A stretch of 64,000 bases of DNA from Pontibacillus chungwhensis (lineage in GTDB: Bacteria; Bacillota; Bacilli; Bacillales; BH030062). The notes beneath the pieces were generated by a model that had not been told where the DNA came from, searched no databases, and saw only the letters and a program-made list of their open reading frames with translations. Numbering within the stretch: position 1 is the first letter of the stretch; each line of letters starts with the position of its first letter. The DNA lies in assembly GCF_030166655.1 (NCBI RefSeq), contig NZ_CP126446.1:2170001-2234000 (forward strand). Reading direction: 5' to 3'. Both the position numbers and the translations under genes were made by a program. Shown here piece by piece: positions 8,291 to 15,630 of the stretch.

Positions 8291-8680
8291 ATGCTTGAAG
8301 TATACGTGGACGGGGCTTCAAAAGGAGATCCTGGACCAAGCGGTGTAGGTATCTTCATTAAAAATGGTAAAGATCATTACGCTTACTCACTTCCGATTGG
8401 CTTAACCTCTAATCATGAAGCAGAATTCACAGCGCTCATTAAAGCTTTAGAAATATGCCTTAAACAGTTTCCTGAAGAGATAATTAGTGTCCGTTCTGAT
8501 TCAAAGCTTGTGGTTGATTGCATTGAGCACTCTAAAACAAAGCAAGAGCGTTTCTTGCCACTATTACGTGAAGCTGAACAGCTTGGAAGTCAATTTCCTT
8601 TATTCTTTATAAAATGGATTCCTGAGAAACAGAATAAGCGAGCGGATGAGCTTGCACGTGCCGCTATACACGAAAACTAA
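8291..8680 (+). CDS. ypeP: RNase HI-like protein, YpeP family
   Basis: The 129-residue protein has the RNase H fold motifs with all four acidic positions: YVDGASKGDPGPSGVG (first Asp), SNHEAEFTAL (Glu), VRSDSKLVVD (Asp) and NKRADELAR (last Asp). It resembles the archaeal/RT-like RNase HI branch that lacks the basic protrusion. It would cut RNA in RNA-DNA hybrids, though activity has not been shown for every member. ATG 8291 follows GGAGGGACTTTT. Second gene after ypdP and followed directly by a strong terminator. Confidence 0.88.
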   Translation: MLEVYVDGASKGDPGPSGVGIFIKNGKDHYAYSLPIGLTSNHEAEFTALIKALEICLKQFPEEIISVRSDSKLVVDCIEHSKTKQERFLPLLREAEQLGSQFPLFFIKWIPEKQNKRADELARAAIHEN

Positions 8681-8719
8681 AACCCCGCACTCCTATCTGC
8701 TGATAGAGTGCGGGGTTTT
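8679..8719. terminator. bidirectional terminator between ypeP and the convergent DUF6123 gene
   Basis: AAAACCCCGCACTC...GAGTGCGGGGTTTT is a 14-bp perfect stem with flanking A and T runs, serving both convergent genes. The stop of the minus-strand gene lies inside it. Confidence 0.92.
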
Positions 8720-8995
8720 CCTTTTATTCAAGCCTTTTTGTTCTATTAGCTTCCAAGCTTCTCGCTTTGATCGAGGATGGTTTTCATGTAAAAACTCCAA
8801 AACTCCGATAAAAAAACTTCCATCAAATTTCATTTGAAACTGAATGGTAACCGTTAAAGCAAAGATGACGAGCCAATCTTCAGAGTTTGTATAATTTTTG
8901 CCGAAATATATAAAGTGAATATCTTGATCTGATAATCGAAAACCTTTTGACCAAAGATCTTCTATAAAATACCCAAGCGATTTCGATAGCGGCAT
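8693..8995 (-). CDS. uncharacterised conserved protein, probably DUF6123 family
   Basis: A 100-residue soluble protein with a block resembling the Bacillaceae DUF6123 family: IEDLWSKGFRLSDQDIHFI at about residues 11-29, then YFGKNYTNSEDWLV. Function unknown. The last few residues are encoded within the terminator stem shared with ypeP, so the C-terminal end is probably not conserved. No clear partner gene; the sulfurtransferase next to it is a separate minus-strand unit downstream of its own start. The family name is from memory. Confidence 0.6.
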   Translation of the reverse strand: MPLSKSLGYFIEDLWSKGFRLSDQDIHFIYFGKNYTNSEDWLVIFALTVTIQFQMKFDGSFFIGVLEFLHENHPRSKREAWKLIEQKGLNKRKTPHSISR

Positions 8996-9022
8996 GTACT
9001 ACATCCTTTATGTATATTCTAA

Positions 9023-9847
9023 TTAACAGGCCTCAATTGGATTATTACTATTTGTTATCCAATCACTCCAACTTCCTACGTAAAGGTGAACATCTTGAAA
9101 TCCAGCTTCATACAAAGCTAATACGTTTGGTACAGCAGTTACACCAGAACCACAGTAAACGATCCATTTCTCAGGGTCTCCAAATTGAGAGAAATGAGCA
9201 ATCAATTCGTCTTTAGATTTCCACTTTCCATTTGGTTTCATAATATTGGTCCATTCTGAATTGAGGGCAGACGGGATGTGTCCTGCTTTCTTATCTATTG
9301 GTTCTTCAATCCCCGCATAGCGTGCATAGCTCCTGGAGTCCAAGATAATGGTGTTAGGTTCATGCATATGCTTCGTTACATACTCCTGATCAGCTATCAT
9401 ATCTCTTTGAACGTTTCTTTCAAAGGACGACACTGGATAATTTGGCACTTCTCTGGATACTTCCATTCCAGTTTCTAACCAGGCATTCCAACCCCCGTTT
9501 AATACATACGAATGCTTATGACCCATGTATTTCATCATCCAGATGAATCGTGACGCCATGGCGTGGTTTTGGTCATCATAAGCCACAATTATATCGTTCT
9601 GCTTAAGTCCTGCGTTTTGAATAACAGTTTGAAAGTCAATTAAACTCGGTAAGGGATGTCGCCCCCCTGTGTCTTGAATGGGACTACTCAAATCTTTTTC
9701 AAGATCCATATAAATAGCACTAGGAATATGACTATGCTCATATTCTTGCTTCCCCTTTTGTGGGTGCTGGAGGTGAAAACGACAGTCCACAAAACGTATG
9801 GAAGCAGATTGTTCCTTTACCCAATGGATAGAACAAATACTATTCAA
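9023..9847 (-). CDS. two-domain sulfurtransferase (rhodanese / 3-mercaptopyruvate type)
   Basis: Tandem rhodanese protein of 274 residues that moves sulfur from thiosulfate or 3-mercaptopyruvate to an acceptor. The first, inactive domain contains FVDCRFHL and HIPSAIYMDL; the second holds ILDSRSYARYAG, HIPSALNSEW and the active loop CGSGVTA with the catalytic Cys at about residue 233. CGSGVTA resembles the mercaptopyruvate-type loop CGSGVTA rather than the CRKGVT of thiosulfate rhodaneses. It starts at TTG 9847 behind AGGAGGGAGATAA. It appears monocistronic. Confidence 0.9.
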   Translation of the reverse strand: MNSICSIHWVKEQSASIRFVDCRFHLQHPQKGKQEYEHSHIPSAIYMDLEKDLSSPIQDTGGRHPLPSLIDFQTVIQNAGLKQNDIIVAYDDQNHAMASRFIWMMKYMGHKHSYVLNGGWNAWLETGMEVSREVPNYPVSSFERNVQRDMIADQEYVTKHMHEPNTIILDSRSYARYAGIEEPIDKKAGHIPSALNSEWTNIMKPNGKWKSKDELIAHFSQFGDPEKWIVYCGSGVTAVPNVLALYEAGFQDVHLYVGSWSDWITNSNNPIEAC

Positions 9848-9984
9848 TTATCTCCCTCCTTTTATCTTGTTCAATATGTATAGTATACAAATTATTATAA
9901 CACTTGAAAACGATGTGATCTAAATATCATCACTAGCTCAACATATAGCTGCCTCAACTTTTCCTTATGAATAATTGGAGACAA

Positions 9985-10011
9985 TAAAAAAGCCAGGCAC
10001 TTTACCTGGCT
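9985..10011 (-). terminator. terminator overlapping the end of the 58-residue gene
   Basis: Minus strand AGCCAGG-taaagtg-CCTGGCT followed by TTTTTT. The stop codon of the small gene lies in the loop. Confidence 0.8.
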
Positions 10012-10178
10012 GATAGTATATCTTCGTATTTTCTTTGTTTTGCTTCAGCAGAACGTAATGTATGTTTTCCTTTAATTAAATCAACTAAGTATAACGCTTT
10101 TTCATCACGAAGTTTGGCCAGAATGCCAACCATTAGTATTGAATAAATCACTACAATCCCCATTATTAGAAAAACCAT
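10002..10178 (-). CDS. small basic single-helix membrane protein, probably Fur-regulated
   Basis: An open frame of 58 codons. The N terminus MVFLIMGIVVIYSILMVGIL is one membrane helix (about residues 2-21). It is followed by a charged cytoplasmic-type tail with KLRDEKALYLVDLIKGKH and AEAKQRKYEDIL blocks, net basic. ATG 10178 follows GAGGGG at five bases. It has a near-consensus promoter, two Fur-box matches and its own terminator, so it is a complete transcription unit. It is not recognised as one of the known B. subtilis Fur-regulated basic proteins FbpA, FbpB or FbpC. A role under iron limitation is inference from the operators only. Confidence 0.75.
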   Translation of the reverse strand: MVFLIMGIVVIYSILMVGILAKLRDEKALYLVDLIKGKHTLRSAEAKQRKYEDILSAR

Positions 10179-10197
10179 CTTAGCCCCTCACTTCCAG

Positions 10198-10212
10198 TGA
10201 TAATGATTTTCA
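10198..10212 (-). promoter_or_regulatory. Fur box 1
   Basis: TGATAATGATTTTCA matches the 7-1-7 Fur consensus TGATAATnATTATCA at 13 of 14 positions. It covers about +5 to +19 of the transcript predicted for the 58-residue gene. Confidence 0.7.
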
Positions 10213-10223
10213 TTTCTAAATAG

Positions 10224-10252
10224 ATTATAGCAATCTTTAGAAAAGTTTTCAA
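10224..10252 (-). promoter_or_regulatory. sigma-A promoter of the 58-residue gene
   Basis: Read on the minus strand: TTGAAA (10252-10247), 17-base spacer, TATAAT (10229-10224). Transcription would start near 10217. Confidence 0.75.
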
Positions 10253-10258
10253 TGAGAA

Positions 10259-10273
10259 TGAGAAATATTTTCA
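10259..10273 (-). promoter_or_regulatory. Fur box 2
   Basis: TGAGAAATATTTTCA matches the 7-1-7 Fur consensus at 11-12 of 14 positions. It lies just upstream of the -35 box and abuts the stop codon of the methyltransferase gene. Confidence 0.5.
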
Positions 10274-10274
10274 A

Positions 10275-10787
10275 TCATTCTGAAAGTTTGGTGAGAGCCC
10301 TTTCTTCGTGAGGAATCCGAATTTTCATTAAACCTAAATGGAGCAACGGGAATAAAACCGCAGACATATAGGCGTTAAAAAGGAGCGGAATAATGATAAA
10401 TTCCAAACCAACTACTACGTAATTTGGATGCTTCATCCATTTGTAGGGACCTCTTGCTACTAACTGTGACCCAGGTAAAATAATAATCTTTGTGTTCCAG
10501 AACCTACCAAGGGATGTTAAACACCAGATTCGTAATCCCTGCGTTACAAAAAACGCCCCCAACAAAAACCCTTTCCAATCAGATAATACTAAATCCTTAC
10601 CATACGCTTCTAATCCAACTGATACAAAAAATAAAACATGTACAGCCACAATCCATTTGTAATGATCACTAGCGACTTCTACTGCACCATTTCGCAACAT
10701 CCACTTTTCATTCCGCTTCGCAACAGCAACCTCAATAAGTCGTTGTGCAATGATAAATACGAATAATACGACAAACCATCCGCTCAT
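10275..10787 (-). CDS. bpsB: isoprenylcysteine-carboxyl-methyltransferase-like membrane methyltransferase (BpsB/YpbQ)
   Basis: Membrane protein of 170 residues with about five hydrophobic helices and the ICMT-family motif GPYKWMKHPNYVVV (about residues 112-125), then a C-terminal PHEERAL. In B. subtilis the partner of the type III polyketide synthase BpsA is this methyltransferase, which O-methylates alkylpyrones. It overlaps the end of bpsA by ATGA and is translationally coupled. ATG 10787 is preferred over a GTG nine bases upstream because GGAG is better spaced. Confidence 0.87.
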   Translation of the reverse strand: MSGWFVVLFVFIIAQRLIEVAVAKRNEKWMLRNGAVEVASDHYKWIVAVHVLFFVSVGLEAYGKDLVLSDWKGFLLGAFFVTQGLRIWCLTSLGRFWNTKIIILPGSQLVARGPYKWMKHPNYVVVGLEFIIIPLLFNAYMSAVLFPLLHLGLMKIRIPHEERALTKLSE

Positions 10788-11872
10788 TTTAACCACTCCA
10801 AACTGACTAATTCTGAGCTAAACCCAGGCCCTAATGCAGCCAGAATACTAGCTGTACCTTCTTTTGGAAATTCTTCCATCCAACGCTTCAGCACATGAAT
10901 GACGGTCGCAGAAGACATATTTCCATGCTGCTTTAAGACTTCATATGAGTGACTGAACTTTTTCTCTGAGCTATTTAAAACTTCCTGATACGCTTGCAAT
11001 ACTTTTTGTCCACCTGGATGAGCAACAAAGAAGGAGAGATCACTTTCTTTCTTATGGATTGTACTTAAAAACTGTTCAACATGGCCTTTCCAAAAAGTTT
11101 CAACTAGAACTGGGATGCTTTTAGCAAATACGACTTGAAAGCCATCTTCGTTGACGTTCCATCCCATTACATCCAAAGCGTGCTTTTTTAATTTAGAACT
11201 TGATTGATTCATTTGAGGCGCTGTAGAGATTCGATTAGACGCATAAGGTGATTTTTCACCAACGACTAATGCAGCAGCGATACCATCTCCAAATAGCGCA
11301 GTACCTATGAAATTACTTTTTCTTCGATCATTCTTTTGAAAAGTCAAACCACATAATTCCACACAGACCACTAAAATATTGGATTCTGGATAGAGGTGGG
11401 CAAAATCCATAGCTCGCGCAAGTCCTGCCCCTCCCCCAGCACAACCTAACCCCCATAAAGGAACTCGCTTTACATCTTCTCTAAATTCACGCTCATTCAT
11501 TATACGAGCATCAATGGTTGGTGTGGCAACCCCGGTACTTGATACGTAAATGATATAGTCAATTGCTTCATAGGGGACTGGCTCTTGTAAAAAAGTTTTA
11601 TTTTTTAAGCAATCATCAATAGCTTCTAGGGAATAAGACAATGCTTTCTCCTCATACAGTTCATTTCGCTCTTGGAAAGTATGTGGTTGTCCAAACCATT
11701 CTTTAGGGACTACAAATTGTCTCTTATCAACCGCAGCGTTTTCAAATACAGGTAAAAGTCTGGTAATCTCCCGTTCAGAACGTGGAAAAACTTCTTTCAC
11801 AAAGGACTGTATATCTCGTTGTGCAATTTCATATTCCGGAATGCTAACACCCACCGATGTGATCCATGCCAT
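10784..11872 (-). CDS. bpsA: type III polyketide synthase (alkylpyrone synthase BpsA)
   Basis: Chalcone-synthase-like homodimeric enzyme that extends fatty acyl-CoA with malonyl-CoA to make alkylpyrones. The 362-residue product has the Cys-His-Asn triad visible: GLGCAGGGAG (Cys144), VAHPGGQKVL (His285) and HGNMSSAT (Asn318), plus FGDGIAAALV and a C-terminal LGPGFSSELV. ATG 11872 follows AGAGGGATAAT; the frame is open 34 codons further upstream but without a site. It is followed by the methyltransferase with a 4-base overlap. Product chemistry is inferred from B. subtilis BpsA. Confidence 0.92.
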   Translation of the reverse strand: MAWITSVGVSIPEYEIAQRDIQSFVKEVFPRSEREITRLLPVFENAAVDKRQFVVPKEWFGQPHTFQERNELYEEKALSYSLEAIDDCLKNKTFLQEPVPYEAIDYIIYVSSTGVATPTIDARIMNEREFREDVKRVPLWGLGCAGGGAGLARAMDFAHLYPESNILVVCVELCGLTFQKNDRRKSNFIGTALFGDGIAAALVVGEKSPYASNRISTAPQMNQSSSKLKKHALDVMGWNVNEDGFQVVFAKSIPVLVETFWKGHVEQFLSTIHKKESDLSFFVAHPGGQKVLQAYQEVLNSSEKKFSHSYEVLKQHGNMSSATVIHVLKRWMEEFPKEGTASILAALGPGFSSELVSLEWLK

Positions 11873-11997
11873 ATTATCCCTCTTCCATTTTTCTTTTAGC
11901 ATGCCTCCTGCTCGTATATTTACTCGCTTTTTATGTGGCTTTTCCTTCTTAATTAAACTTTGCTTAATGATCAAATGAAGGTGGATATTTCATAGAC

Positions 11998-12030
11998 AAA
12001 AAAGCGCTAAGAGATACATCTCTTAGCGCT
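11998..12030 (-). terminator. terminator of the SDR gene
   Basis: AGCGCTAAGAGA-tgta-TCTCTTAGCGCT followed by a T run on the minus strand, just after the SDR stop. It separates the SDR from bpsA. Confidence 0.9.
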
Positions 12031-12042
12031 TCACATTATCAT

Positions 12043-12810
12043 TTAAAACCCGTAAATGCTCATACCTCCGTCTACAAACAGGGTTTGACCAGTCATATAG
12101 TTACTTCCTTCTGAAGCTAAAAACACGGCAGCTCCTGCGAGTTCTTTTAACTCACCAATCCTTCTCATTGGAGTACGCTCTTTAATTTCTTTAACATATT
12201 GTTCATCTTCGAGAAGCTTCTCCGTTAGTGCTGTCGGGAAATACCAAGGGCCAATGGCATTAACATGGATGTTGTGCTTCCCCCACTCTAATGATAGTGT
12301 CTTAGTCATTTGAATCAAGGCAGCCTTTGTCATCCCATAAACCACCCCAGTACGGAGCGCTACATGGCCTGCAACAGAGGATACATTTACAATTTTACCT
12401 TCTCCTCTTTCTTTCATTTGCTCTCCTGCGAACTGTGCAAGGAAAAAAGCGCTCTTCATGTTGGTCTGGATGATTTGGTCCCATTCTGATTCTGTAACCG
12501 CGAAAGCTTCACTCCGGATGTTCACCCCTGCATTATTGACCCAGATATGAATGTCTTGATAGGGAGTAGTTTCTTTCACTTGTTTAATAATGTCCTTATA
12601 ATCCTGCACATTCCCTATAATTGGATAGGCCTTCCTGCCCAATTGTTCAATTTCGCGACAAACTCTATGTACATCTTCTTCTGTTCTAGAAATGACAATA
12701 AGATCTGCACCCGCTTCAGCATAGGCAATCGCGATCGCATACCCGATTCCTTTTGTTGCTCCTGTTACGGCTGCAAGCTTACCTTCAAGATGGAAATTTG
12801 GCAAAAACAT
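12043..12810 (-). CDS. short-chain dehydrogenase/reductase, gluconate 5-dehydrogenase-like
   Basis: NAD(P)-dependent oxidoreductase of 255 residues with a classical SDR layout: cofactor loop TGATKGIG (residues 16-23), NNAG (92-95), catalytic Ser in VNVSSVAG (about 144-145), Tyr158 and Lys162 in YGMTK, and a C-terminal GQTLFVDGGMS. The sequence around NAIGPWYFPT and PMRRIGELKEL resembles gluconate 5-dehydrogenase and 2-deoxygluconate 3-dehydrogenase members, but the substrate is uncertain. ATG 12810 follows GGGAGAGGATTT. Monocistronic, with a strong terminator. Confidence 0.88.
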   Translation of the reverse strand: MFLPNFHLEGKLAAVTGATKGIGYAIAIAYAEAGADLIVISRTEEDVHRVCREIEQLGRKAYPIIGNVQDYKDIIKQVKETTPYQDIHIWVNNAGVNIRSEAFAVTESEWDQIIQTNMKSAFFLAQFAGEQMKERGEGKIVNVSSVAGHVALRTGVVYGMTKAALIQMTKTLSLEWGKHNIHVNAIGPWYFPTALTEKLLEDEQYVKEIKERTPMRRIGELKELAGAAVFLASEGSNYMTGQTLFVDGGMSIYGF

Positions 12811-12873
12811 AAATCCTCTCCCTTTCTTAAATAACTGCACATTAGTATAACATTTCCAAAAGTAGATACGCCA

Positions 12874-12899
12874 TTTTCCACTACCATCGTAGTGGAAAA
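12874..12899. repeat. perfect inverted repeat in the SDR / ba3 oxidase gap
   Basis: TTTTCCACTAC-catc-GTAGTGGAAAA: 11-bp arms with a four-base loop. It has no T run on either side, so it is more like an operator than a terminator. It lies 64 bases upstream of the SDR start codon on the minus strand and about 100 bases upstream of the oxidase promoter. Confidence 0.6.
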
Positions 12900-12997
12900 G
12901 GAAAGTTCATTTTAAAATACGAATCACCATTTAGCCTTATAAACATGATCATCTAGTCATTTTGTCACTGATTGTTCATGAAATCGCTGCCATACAA

Positions 12998-13026
12998 TTG
13001 ACAAACTTAGCCAAACTTGCTGATAT
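12998..13026 (+). promoter_or_regulatory. candidate promoter of the ba3 oxidase operon
   Basis: TTGACA (12998-13003), 17-base spacer, TGATAT (13021-13026). The leader contains TTTGTGAAAT at 13055-13064, close to the ResD-type sequence TTTGTGAAT. The remaining part of this 343-base gap shows no gene. Confidence 0.45.
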
Positions 13027-13153
13027 AAGTGGTTTTTTTAAGAGTTTTGAACTATTTGTGAAATGCCCCGCTCCCTTGTTTCTAAATGAAAAAAATACAG
13101 TATGATAAAACTGTAAAAGTAATCAGGAGGAAATTGGAAGGAGTGAATGAGAA

Positions 13154-13306
13154 ATGGCCAAAACTCAATTGAACAACCCAAATACACAAACGAAAACACA
13201 AACTGAGGAATCCGATCTAAAAGGTACTTTTATCGCAGTCTTATTTGTAGGTGCGTTCTTAGTTGTTACTTGGTTTAGTGTTTGGGGGATCTTCGTCAAC
13301 CGGTAA
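13154..13306 (+). CDS. cytochrome c oxidase subunit IIa (ba3 type)
   Basis: A 50-residue protein: hydrophilic N terminus (MAKTQLNNPNTQTKTQ), then one membrane helix ending WFSVWGIFVNR. This size, single helix and position immediately before subunits II and I match subunit IIa of ba3-type oxidases, which supplies the helix missing from the short subunit II. ATG 13154 follows GGAAGGAGTGAATGAGAA. It is the first gene of the oxidase operon, 33 bases before subunit II. Confidence 0.82.
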   Translation: MAKTQLNNPNTQTKTQTEESDLKGTFIAVLFVGAFLVVTWFSVWGIFVNR

Positions 13307-13339
13307 GGCTACATTAACTAGTTTAAGGGGGGAAACAAA

Positions 13340-13846
13340 ATGCATTTACACAAATACGAAAAGATGTGGATGTTGATTGGAGGAGGAGCATTATTAATCT
13401 TTTTAATTATGTTAGGAGTAGGAGCTTTTTATCAAGGTACAAAGCCTCCTAGTTGTTTAACAACCATTGATCCTCAAAATGTAGAAGCTCACGACTCATT
13501 TAAAACAGAAAATTTAGGTTTACAAAAGCTAGATGATCACCAATACGTGGTAAACGTAATTGCTTCAGCCTTTAATTATGATTTTGGAACAGACGAAGAA
13601 GGAAACGTCGTCCGTACGATTCGCATCCCAACTGGATCCGAAGTTATGTTCCAAGGCACAAGTAAGGATGTCGTTCACGGGTTTGAACTAGCTGGAACAA
13701 ATGCAAACATGATGCTAGAACCTGGTTATATCAATACAGTAGAAACCACCTTTAACAAACCAGGTACTTATACATTCGTATGTAATGAATATTGTGGAAC
13801 CGGTCATCATTATATGACCGCTACTGTGGAGGTGTATGACGAATGA
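13340..13846 (+). CDS. cytochrome c oxidase subunit II, ba3 type (CuA)
   Basis: Binds the dinuclear CuA centre that accepts electrons from cytochrome c. The 168-residue protein has one N-terminal membrane anchor (about residues 10-30) and a periplasmic-type cupredoxin domain. CuA ligands are all visible: His113 in VVHGFEL and Cys148, Cys152, His156, Met159 in CNEYCGTGHHYM. The single membrane helix, rather than two, is typical of the ba3 class. It overlaps subunit I by ATGA. ATG 13340 follows AAGGGGGGAAACAAA. Confidence 0.94.
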   Translation: MHLHKYEKMWMLIGGGALLIFLIMLGVGAFYQGTKPPSCLTTIDPQNVEAHDSFKTENLGLQKLDDHQYVVNVIASAFNYDFGTDEEGNVVRTIRIPTGSEVMFQGTSKDVVHGFELAGTNANMMLEPGYINTVETTFNKPGTYTFVCNEYCGTGHHYMTATVEVYDE

Positions 13847-15495
13847 TCGCAAATCAATTAACAAAAAAAGATTCAAAACTTTCCATGGCTCATATGTGGG
13901 TCGCTTTTATTTCTCTTCTAATCGGGGGCTTGATGGGTTTATTACAAACCTTAGTCAGAACCGGAAAGTTCACTTTACCCTTCGGAATTGATTATTACCA
14001 AATCCTTACTGTACACGGAGTTATTTTAGCTCTTGTTTTAACCACATTCTTTATTATAGGTTTCCAATTTTCTTTAATGAGCAAAACAGTCGGTATGAGT
14101 AATAAAGAAAGAGCTTGGGCTTGGATTGCCTTCTGGGTCATGGTCGTCGGAACAATTGCAGCTGCTACAATGATCCTTCTGGGTAAGGCGAGTGTCTTAT
14201 ATACATTTTATGCTCCGCTTGCAGCACACCCTATCTTTTATATTGGACTCACTCTTGTAATAGTAGGTACTTGGATTGCTTGTTTTGTTAACTTTCATCA
14301 ACTGTATGCTTGGAAAAAAGCAAATAAAGGAGCAAAATCTCCTCTATTGGCCTTTATGGTCGTAATTAATATGTTAATCTGGTTCATCAGTACCATCGGG
14401 GTTGCAGCAACTGTTCTTATTCAGTTTATCCCATGGTCACTAGGTATTGTAGATGACATAAATATCCTATTAAGTCGTACATTGTTTTGGTATTTCGGTC
14501 ACCCATTAGTTTACTTCTGGTTATTACCAGCATATATGGCCTGGTACGGCATCATCCCTAAAATTATCGGTGGGAAAATTTTTAGTGACGGTTTAGCTCG
14601 ATTAGCATTCATCTTATTCTTGTTGTTCTCAATTCCTGTAGGATTTCACCACCAATTACTAGAACCTGGTATTGATCCTTTTTGGAAATATATACAAGTA
14701 GTGTTGACATTCGCTGTCGCTATCCCTTCTTTACTTACTGCTTTTAGTATGTTTGCTACGTTTGAAACAGCAGGTAGAGCCAAAGGATTCACAACGCTTT
14801 TTGGTTGGTTTAAAGCACTCCCTTGGAAAGATGTTCGCTTCTTTGCTCCAATGATTGGAATGATCGCTTTTATCCCAGCTGGAGCTGGCGGACTAGTCAA
14901 TGCTTCGAATCAATTAAACCTTGTTGTGCACAATACGATTTGGGTCACCGGTCATTTTCATTTAACCTTAGCCACCACGGTTATCCTTACATTCTTCGGT
15001 ATTTCATACTGGCTCGTTCCTGTGCTCACAGGAAGAACATTAGATGAAAAAACGAACCGGTTGGGTATTATTCAAACCATTGTTTGGGCAGTGGGAATGT
15101 TTTTCATGTCTGGTTCTATGCATATTGCAGGTTTGCTTGGAGCACCTCGCCGCTCCGCTTTCTCTGAGTATAACGGTAGTGAGCAGGTTACAGAATGGAT
15201 AGGTTATCAATACGGTCAAGCGATCGGAGGCACTATTCTGTTTATCGGAATCATCATTATGATTTACACCTTTATTTACATGACATTCTTCGCTCCTAAA
15301 GGTGTAGAAGAATTCCCTATTGCCGAAACAGCTGAAGGTGCTGAACCTACTCCTATGATTTTCGAGAACTGGCGTTTATGGATCGGAATAGCAGTCGTAC
15401 TGATTGCTTTTGCTTATACAATTCCTTTCATTGATATCATCCAGAACTCACCGCCAGGATCACCAACCTTTAAAGGATTAATCGGAAATTCCTAA
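13843..15495 (+). CDS. cytochrome c oxidase subunit I, ba3 type
   Basis: Haem-copper oxygen reductase catalytic subunit, 550 residues with about 13 membrane helices. Ligands visible are the low-spin haem His in LTVHGVILAL, the CuB/cross-linked Tyr motif GHPLVYFWLLPAY, and VHNTIWVTGHFHLTLA with CuB and haem histidines. GHPLVY in place of the GHPEVY of A-type enzymes marks the B (ba3) family, which works at low oxygen. Last gene of a three-gene operon with a strong terminator. No Sco or haem A synthesis gene is adjacent. Confidence 0.95.
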   Translation: MIANQLTKKDSKLSMAHMWVAFISLLIGGLMGLLQTLVRTGKFTLPFGIDYYQILTVHGVILALVLTTFFIIGFQFSLMSKTVGMSNKERAWAWIAFWVMVVGTIAAATMILLGKASVLYTFYAPLAAHPIFYIGLTLVIVGTWIACFVNFHQLYAWKKANKGAKSPLLAFMVVINMLIWFISTIGVAATVLIQFIPWSLGIVDDINILLSRTLFWYFGHPLVYFWLLPAYMAWYGIIPKIIGGKIFSDGLARLAFILFLLFSIPVGFHHQLLEPGIDPFWKYIQVVLTFAVAIPSLLTAFSMFATFETAGRAKGFTTLFGWFKALPWKDVRFFAPMIGMIAFIPAGAGGLVNASNQLNLVVHNTIWVTGHFHLTLATTVILTFFGISYWLVPVLTGRTLDEKTNRLGIIQTIVWAVGMFFMSGSMHIAGLLGAPRRSAFSEYNGSEQVTEWIGYQYGQAIGGTILFIGIIIMIYTFIYMTFFAPKGVEEFPIAETAEGAEPTPMIFENWRLWIGIAVVLIAFAYTIPFIDIIQNSPPGSPTFKGLIGNS

Positions 15496-15497
15496 TT

Positions 15498-15532
15498 AAA
15501 AAACGGAGGCCCATCACAGGCCTCCGTTTTTT
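15498..15532 (+). terminator. terminator of the ba3 oxidase operon
   Basis: ACGGAGGCC-catcaca-GGCCTCCGT followed by TTTTTT, immediately after the subunit I stop. Confidence 0.92.
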
Positions 15533-15630
15533 ATTAGGCGTGAGTGGTTCATTATTTTCCCCAGTCACACTAGATTATTTAAAATGTTTATCAACCCTAA
15601 ACCACACGTAACTTTATTAAAAGCTAGATA

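Noticed and set aside
10784-11974. 396-residue reading of bpsA
   Set aside because: The extra 34 N-terminal residues are Lys-rich, lack a ribosome site and are not part of type III synthases.
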